Shown: positions 58,919-64,000 of the stretch, in pieces | Layout of the letters: each line of letters opens with the position of its first letter | How positions within the stretch are numbered: the stretch's first letter is position 1 | Source of the DNA: Lyophyllum atratum | Lineage: Eukaryota; Basidiomycota; Agaricomycetes; Agaricales; Lyophyllaceae | Reading direction: 5' to 3' | Length of the DNA stretch: 64,000 nucleotides | NCBI GenBank assembly: GCA_014905825.1 | Contig: JACGCN010000035.1 | Coordinates: forward strand, 310,001 to 374,000 | Translations under genes and position numbers: made by a program | Notes under the pieces: generated by a model | The model's database searches: none | The model's input: the letters and a program-made list of their open reading frames with translations, nothing else | Told to the model about the DNA's origin: nothing

Positions 58919-59609
58919 CGACTTTGATGCTGCCTCCATCATACCTGGGGCTGAGCAGTCGGCCGACGATCTTTCTATTCTTTCGCTTTTTTGTTTTCGT
59001 TTGGTAATTCAGGCTACTATCGGCGCAGATGTTTCCTGTTTTATTCTGTCCCCCCTTAATCTCTTACTATTGTTGGGTTGGATCTTTTCGTATTCGCTGG
59101 CGCGGTACCCAACAATGCTACGAAGCAAAGCTGCAGGCTATGGAAATGATATGTCTGTTCCGCTTTCGTCATATAGAGATACCCATAATGAACCAAGAAT
59201 TCATGCTTTGCGTGAGGCAAAGCGAGGGTAAGTCCAAGCCGCGTCATGATTGTGAACCTAGGCGTGGGCGCGCACCAATCATGCCTGCTGCAGCTGTCGA
59301 AAGATAAGATGCCGACGTATAATGTGCCTATCGTCATCTTATCTGATAGAAAAGAGCAAAGTCCTGGAGCCAAGTTGAACGCGCCACTGACCAGGTCAAA
59401 CGTTGACAGCCAGCTCGAAAAGTGACTTGATGTACGTGGTCCTGGATGGAGATGAAATCAACGGCCGGGCATGAGCGCGGGATCAAGACAGGATGGCTTG
59501 CGGCGCGCCGATCAACAACCGATCAATGTCATAGTTAGCGATTTGTCAGCAAACGCTGCATAGCCCATTGTTGACAGAAATCGTGAGCAACGTTTATTCC
59601 TCCCATATC
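58919..59609. other. intergenic stretch before Akr1
   Basis: No gene recognised. The first part is probably 3' UTR of unit I. A frame at 59029-59307 has no motif. Confidence 0.45.
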
Positions 59610-62344
59610 ATGGAGGACCCGTCTGCGCTCGTCCAAGCAAAATCTGAGCCGTCGACCTCGCTGGTGACAACGGAGTCAGCCATGGCGACCAATATGACAT
59701 TCTCCCAAGGCCAGGACCCACCGAGTTCGTCAGATGTACTGCGCTTCAGCTCCACTTTTAATTTGAATATATGAACTGAAGTTATCTCTCTCGTTGCAGG
59801 TTAACATCTTCGTTGCGGCGCAGAGAGGCGATATCGAGCTCCTTCGCGAGCTCATCGAGTCCGGGCGGGCCCAGGCAACTGACCGTGATGACCAAAATAT
59901 TACCCCGCTCCATTGGGCAGCCATCAACGCCCACCTTCCAGCATGTCGGTACCTGCTCGAGCAGGGTGCTGAGGTCGATGCACTAGGCGGCGACCTCGTA
60001 GCAACGCCGATGCAGTGGGCAGCGCGCAATGGGTACCTCTACGTCATCCAGCTCCTTATAGCGCACAACGCCGACCCCACTATCGCGGACTCGCAAGGCT
60101 ACAACTCACTGCACCTCGTTACGCACTCCTCATCTATTATGCCCTTGCTATACCTCCTGCACCAGCCCATCAACGTGGATTCGCGTGACTCCCAGGGCCA
60201 TACATCTCTGATGTGGGCCGCGTACCAGGGCGACGGATTGTCCGTCGAGCTGCTGTTGAAGCATGGGGCGGACCCAAACGCAAAAGACGACTCAGGGCTG
60301 TCGCCATTGCATTGGGCGGTGGTGCGGGGGAATAGGACGATCATCCGTAAACTGATCGAAAAAGGCGCTGACCTTACGGCGAAAGATGGGGAGGACCGGA
60401 CACCCAGGGATATGGCGGTTGAGCTAAAAAGCCTTGGGGCGTGGAAGAGGGCTTTGGAGGAGGGCGGCATGAACGAGTATGGCGTGAAACGCGGAAAACC
60501 GTTGAGCGATGTGAGTACCGAAAAATACGCCTTGCTACCTCTTGCTAATGCACACATCAGCGCAATACCAAGATCGCCATATTCATTCTGCCGACAATAA
60601 ATTTCTACCTCATGTTCATGACATTAACGATTTTGCCATGGTATACCGGTATGCTTCTTGCCTTCGCCGAGTTCTTCGGCATGCATCACGTACGTGTTTA
60701 CATTCCCCCTGTCTATCTTCTGCTTATCATCCATCTTTTGTAGGTTGTGACGCGCGTGTTGCTCAATAATTCTACGTATACGGAAAGCGTGAACAGCACA
60801 CCATATTTCGCCGGTATCATCTGCGGATCGATGATCTGGGTGATGTACTGCTGGGCCACACGTCTCGTCCAACGTAAATGTCTTTTCTACCTGACAGTAC
60901 ACTATCTGATACGAAAAGTGCAGAAACACAATCTCATGCATTTACACATCTATCTTTTGCGTTGACCGTCGGTCTGTGCGCCTACAACTTCTTCCGCTCG
61001 GTCACCTTGGATCCTGGCACATGTCCAAGACCTGCGAGTGACGGCGAGCTGAAATCCGTTAGTTTTTCTTCTGGTATTCCGGTTGCAGTGTGCTAAAGTT
61101 ATGCGATAGATAATTGAAGACCTGGCGTCAGAAGGACGCTTGAACGGTCAGACGTTCTGCATTCAGTGCATGGTATGAACCACTGCTCTTTAAATCACTC
61201 ATGGACTCACCTTGGACTCTGTCAGGCTCGCAAGCCCTTACGTTCAAAGCATTGTCGCGTATGCGACAAGTGTATAGCGCGTAGCGACCAGTTAGTCGTT
61301 TTCTTCATAGAGACAACCATTACTGATCAGAAGGTATCAGTCATTGTCCTTGGGTTTGGAATTGCGGTGAGTCTAGTCCTGGTTGTTTGCCAGCCTTCGC
61401 TTATACGTAACTTTGCTAGTGGGTGCTAACAACCACCGCCAATTTGTCCTCTTCGTCACCACCCTCGTCGTTGGGATCATCCTCTTTGACTATCTGACCT
61501 ACGCATGTACGTGTCCACCGTTAGCACACGATAGCACAATACTGAAATCCCACCCATTCTAGTCTTCTCCAGCCTGAAAGTCTCCTCCGCCCCATCCGAT
61601 ATCTCGCCCTCCTGCCTCCTCCCCGGCCCACTCTGCGCCCTAACAGCCTACGACACCTTCCTTGTCGCCGTCGCCGTCTGGGCAACCCTCCAGCTCTCCT
61701 GGACCATCGTGCTCCTCGCCTCGCAGCTCTGGCAGATTGCACGGCAGATGACCACACTCGAGGTCTCCAACCTCGGGCGGTACGGCTACATGGGCGGACG
61801 TGGTGGACAGAGTCTCTCGGGGCAGATGGGACACCGGCATCAGCGTTCGGGTGGGGGCGCGGGTATTGTGCCGGGTGTGGATACGGAGGATACGGCGCTT
61901 GTGAGCGGCGGTGGTGGAGATTCCAATGGCCCGGCGGTGCACCGGCACGCGGGTGTGTGCGCGGGGTGCGGAAGTGGGTTCTTCATGAACTTGCTGGGCT
62001 TCGACCGGTTCACCAAAGGCAAAGCTGTGGATGGGCTCGCGAGAGCAGGGAAAGCGAGCAACCCGTTCGATTTGGGGATAGTGGGGAATTGCTCGGACTT
62101 TTGGACGGCGGGGCGGGAGCTGGGGGTGGAGTATGATAAGCTGTATGATGTGCCGATGGAGGGATTCCGGGAGGCGAAGAGGCGGAGGGAGCAGGAGGAT
62201 GAGGAAGAAGGATTGGGTGTGGGTGCGAATGGGTCAGGGAGGAAGGGGGGGAGGAAGAGTTTGTTTATGGGGATGGGCTTTGGGCTTGGGAGAGCGAGTG
62301 GGAGTCGGGGGGCGTATGAGCCTGTCAGTAGTCAGGCTGTATGA
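59610..62344 (+). CDS. akr1: ankyrin-repeat DHHC palmitoyltransferase Akr1
   Basis: A Golgi protein S-acyltransferase with N-terminal ankyrin repeats. The ATG at 59610 opens MEDPSALVQAK; an upstream frame start at 59568 is TTG and was not used. Exon 1 ends at 59735 and exon 2 resumes at 59800 with VNIFVAAQRGD. Ankyrin repeats run from about residue 43 to 250 (NITPLHWAAINAHLPACRYL, HTSLMWAAYQGD, LSPLHWAVVRGN). Helices follow (IAIFILPTINFYLMFMTLTI). The cysteine-rich domain is RKPLRSKHCRVCDKCIARSD, then HHCPWVWNCVG across two introns near 61288-61420, then ANNHRQFVLF. The C-terminus has a Gly-rich linker and ASNPFDLGIVGNCSDFW, typical of Akr1. The DHHC cysteine is present and intact. It transfers palmitate to proteins such as kinases and small GTPase regulators. 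Confidence 0.94.
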
Positions 62345-62857
62345 GCTTGGCTGGTGGGCTTCGGATACCCTGTGGAGGGTTTGGGTATATCTTGTAATTT
62401 AACGTATGGGTCTTCGGATATCAGTGATATGGACTGGTGTTTCCTGTTCTAATGGTAATCGCGTTTACGGCGGTCAGACGAGACGATTGAGTAGTAATCC
62501 AGACTCGTCGGGCCTTAGGCTTACATTTGCCTCGACTTGTGTGAATTATCAGATAAGATTGTACACGTGTTCACTTCCGGGAACAGAATTTCCTCAAAAT
62601 AGCCGTTCTTCCAACTCCCAACCCAGCAGAAGTAAGCACGGTTCCACGACAGCAAACGTGGATTCTGCAGGTATATCTAGTCTGTATGGGTATATAGCGA
62701 AGGTGAGCTGCTTGTTAGCCTTGAACCAAGCAGAATCACTGAGAATCACCTCGAAGCACGCTATAAACACCAGGCTTCAGGACTTTTCACAGTGAACGTC
62801 GACCTACATGCTATCGCCAGGAAAACCACTATCCTCGCTCAAAATTAACTTTTGGCC
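62345..62857. other. intergenic between Akr1 and the GPHR gene
   Basis: No gene. The stretch should contain the Akr1 3' UTR and the next promoter; TATGGGTATATAGCG at about 62686 is a plausible TATA element. Confidence 0.45.
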
Positions 62858-64000
62858 ATGCCGAACACGATATTTCCTGAATCCACGATCCTCGTTGCCC
62901 TGCGGTGAGTCGTCGGGTTCCCAACTCCTTCCCACACCCTCCTTTACTCACAGGACAACCAGGATCCTCCTTTTCTTAGGGTGCAGAAAATACCTGCTCC
63001 GGAGCCTCTATTCAGACCTCCGGAGCCTCTCTTCGGACCCCATATCGGATGTTACACCCCCTGCAACTCCAAACACGGCACAGTTGGACTCGGGAATTGA
63101 GCTCAGCGCACTCCCGGCCCCTGCCACGCAGTCGAAATCTGGCAAAGGTGCTTCACGTTCCGATGCTACATCCATGCACTCCACGGTCGCGCGCACTGTG
63201 TTCTCGTTGATGTTTGCGGAGAGCAGTATGATGTTTTTCGTGTTGATTCTCCAAGCACTCAGTGTATTTTCGCCACGGTTCGTTTGCTGTCCTATGATGT
63301 TGCGTCTCATCTTTTTTAACGTCACACAGCACCCGTCAGCTGAGCTGGCAGTTCTCCCTGATTTTCCTCATGGCAATCATCCTCGTCGCGGTCCCACTTT
63401 GCATCAGTCTTATCCTCGCAGTTGGTGCCAACTCAAAGGTACACGGAAGTACGTCTTCCCATATTTATCCGTCAATGGAGGCTTAAGCTGATTTGACATC
63501 CAGGTTCCACCCCTTCTTCCCGAAAATATCTCCTCGGGCCACGTATATTCTTCAGCCTCATCCCCGTAGGACTCTACCTCTTCGCACTCTCCAAGATACC
63601 ACTTCCACCTGCCCTAACTGCTTCCGACACATTTGCGGCGTCGTTGGCTCGCCTCATCGTGCTCGGAACAATCATCCTCGGTCTACTCTCAGGCTTTGGA
63701 GCTGTCAGTAACTCATGGGCGTTCGTTCCGTACCTCACATCATCGAGGTAAACTACACTCTTCAGTCTTACTATATCAAATGTGCTAATTATCTTCGGTT
63801 TCAGGGGCGAGCCGACAGACCAAGATGTGGCAAGCGCGGAGTACTCACTCCAAAGCGTGCGAAACGACCTCCGCGATAGACGCGCGGCCGCCGAGCAGCG
63901 AGCGAGCTCCCAGGCTGATACAAGCAGCTGGTTTTCACGCGTCACGCCGAATTTTCGTGGTGGAGATGGATGTATGTGCCTTCTTCTCAGTCCTTCCTTC
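62858..64000 (+). CDS. Golgi pH regulator (GPHR/GPR89) family, 5' part
   Basis: The gene runs off the right edge. ATG 62858 opens MPNTIFPESTILVALR; the next exon starts at 62954 with TTRILLFLGCRKYLLRSL. A long cytosolic loop (DVTPPATPNTAQLDSGI) precedes helices MMFFVLILQALSVFSP, then QLSWQFSLIFLMAIILVAVP. The family hallmark follows: LLSGFGAVSNSWAFVPYLTS and, across an intron, GEPTDQDVASAEYSLQSV. Family members are multi-pass anion channels that keep Golgi luminal pH; the plant members were called GTG proteins. Four to five exons are visible and splice in frame. The C-terminal half (GTPase-activating-like loop and last helices) is beyond the window. Confidence 0.9.

Noticed and set aside
61288..61420. 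Apparent loss of the DHHC motif in Akr1 (reading CIARSDQ)
   Set aside because: The Q comes from reading into an intron; splicing at GTTAGT and the following TCAG gives DHHCPW.
61521..61757. Arg/Gly-rich minus-strand frame opposite Akr1
   Set aside because: It is the antisense of a GC-rich coding exon with a clear family match on the plus strand.

Overview
The window is nuclear DNA from a filamentous basidiomycete, most likely an agaricomycete. The genes are packed with many short introns of about 45-60 bp with GT..AG ends, and start codons are usually preceded by purine-rich or CCACC-like context. The protein set is typical of that group: a Neo1 flippase, a Cho2 phospholipid methyltransferase, two DHHC acyltransferases, a DCN1 neddylation ligase, and an agaricomycete-type family of single-pass membrane proteins. 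I have not run any similarity search. All names come from reading assembled exons against known family signatures.

Layout. 0.3-8.9 kb: a PX-domain/GH18 chitinase-like fusion (minus), the Neo1-type P4-ATPase (minus), and an Mpp6-like exosome factor divergent from it (plus). 9-12 kb: no convincing gene. 12.0-13.9 kb: a four-helix membrane protein of unknown role. 14.4-16.0 kb: a duplicated promoter-like segment, an intron-bearing tRNA-Arg(CCT), a copy of that tRNA cut off at nucleotide 33, and a 663-bp terminal-inverted-repeat element. 16-19.4, 20.4-22.9 and 24.2-28.3 kb: gene-poor stretches with only broken coding-like fragments. They surround a Pro/Ser-rich hypothetical gene (19.5 kb) and DCN1 (22.9 kb). 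28.4-34.2 kb: an Rpp14/Pop8-like RNase P subunit, a PFA-type DHHC acyltransferase and ornithine aminotransferase. 34.4-38.8 kb: two copies of a small-protein gene with shared upstream and downstream DNA, flanking an APH-fold kinase. 39.8-43.8 kb: Cho2. 44.9-58.9 kb: a tandem array of nine units of one membrane-protein family. 59.6-64 kb: Akr1 and the start of a Golgi pH regulator gene.

The array is the most distinctive part. Each unit has an N-terminal ectodomain starting with a V/I-DD-x-D/S type motif, no recognisable signal peptide, an intron at the same place in the domain, a Ser/Thr/Pro-rich stalk, one transmembrane helix, a basic stop-transfer patch and a cytosolic tail. Although the tails diverge, they keep a PPxY motif and a Y-x-T-x-G-G-T-[YF]-x-[DE]-K box. 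Five units look intact, one has a +1 frameshift, one is truncated and two are relics. This is active birth-and-death turnover, and one stalk is made of 12-bp minisatellite repeats.

Several of the conserved genes act on internal membranes: Neo1 (Golgi/endosome flippase), Cho2 (ER phosphatidylethanolamine methylation), two protein S-acyltransferases and the Golgi pH regulator. Nothing in the sequence suggests they are co-regulated. The PX-chitinase fusion and the membrane-protein array are the strongest leads for undescribed biology.
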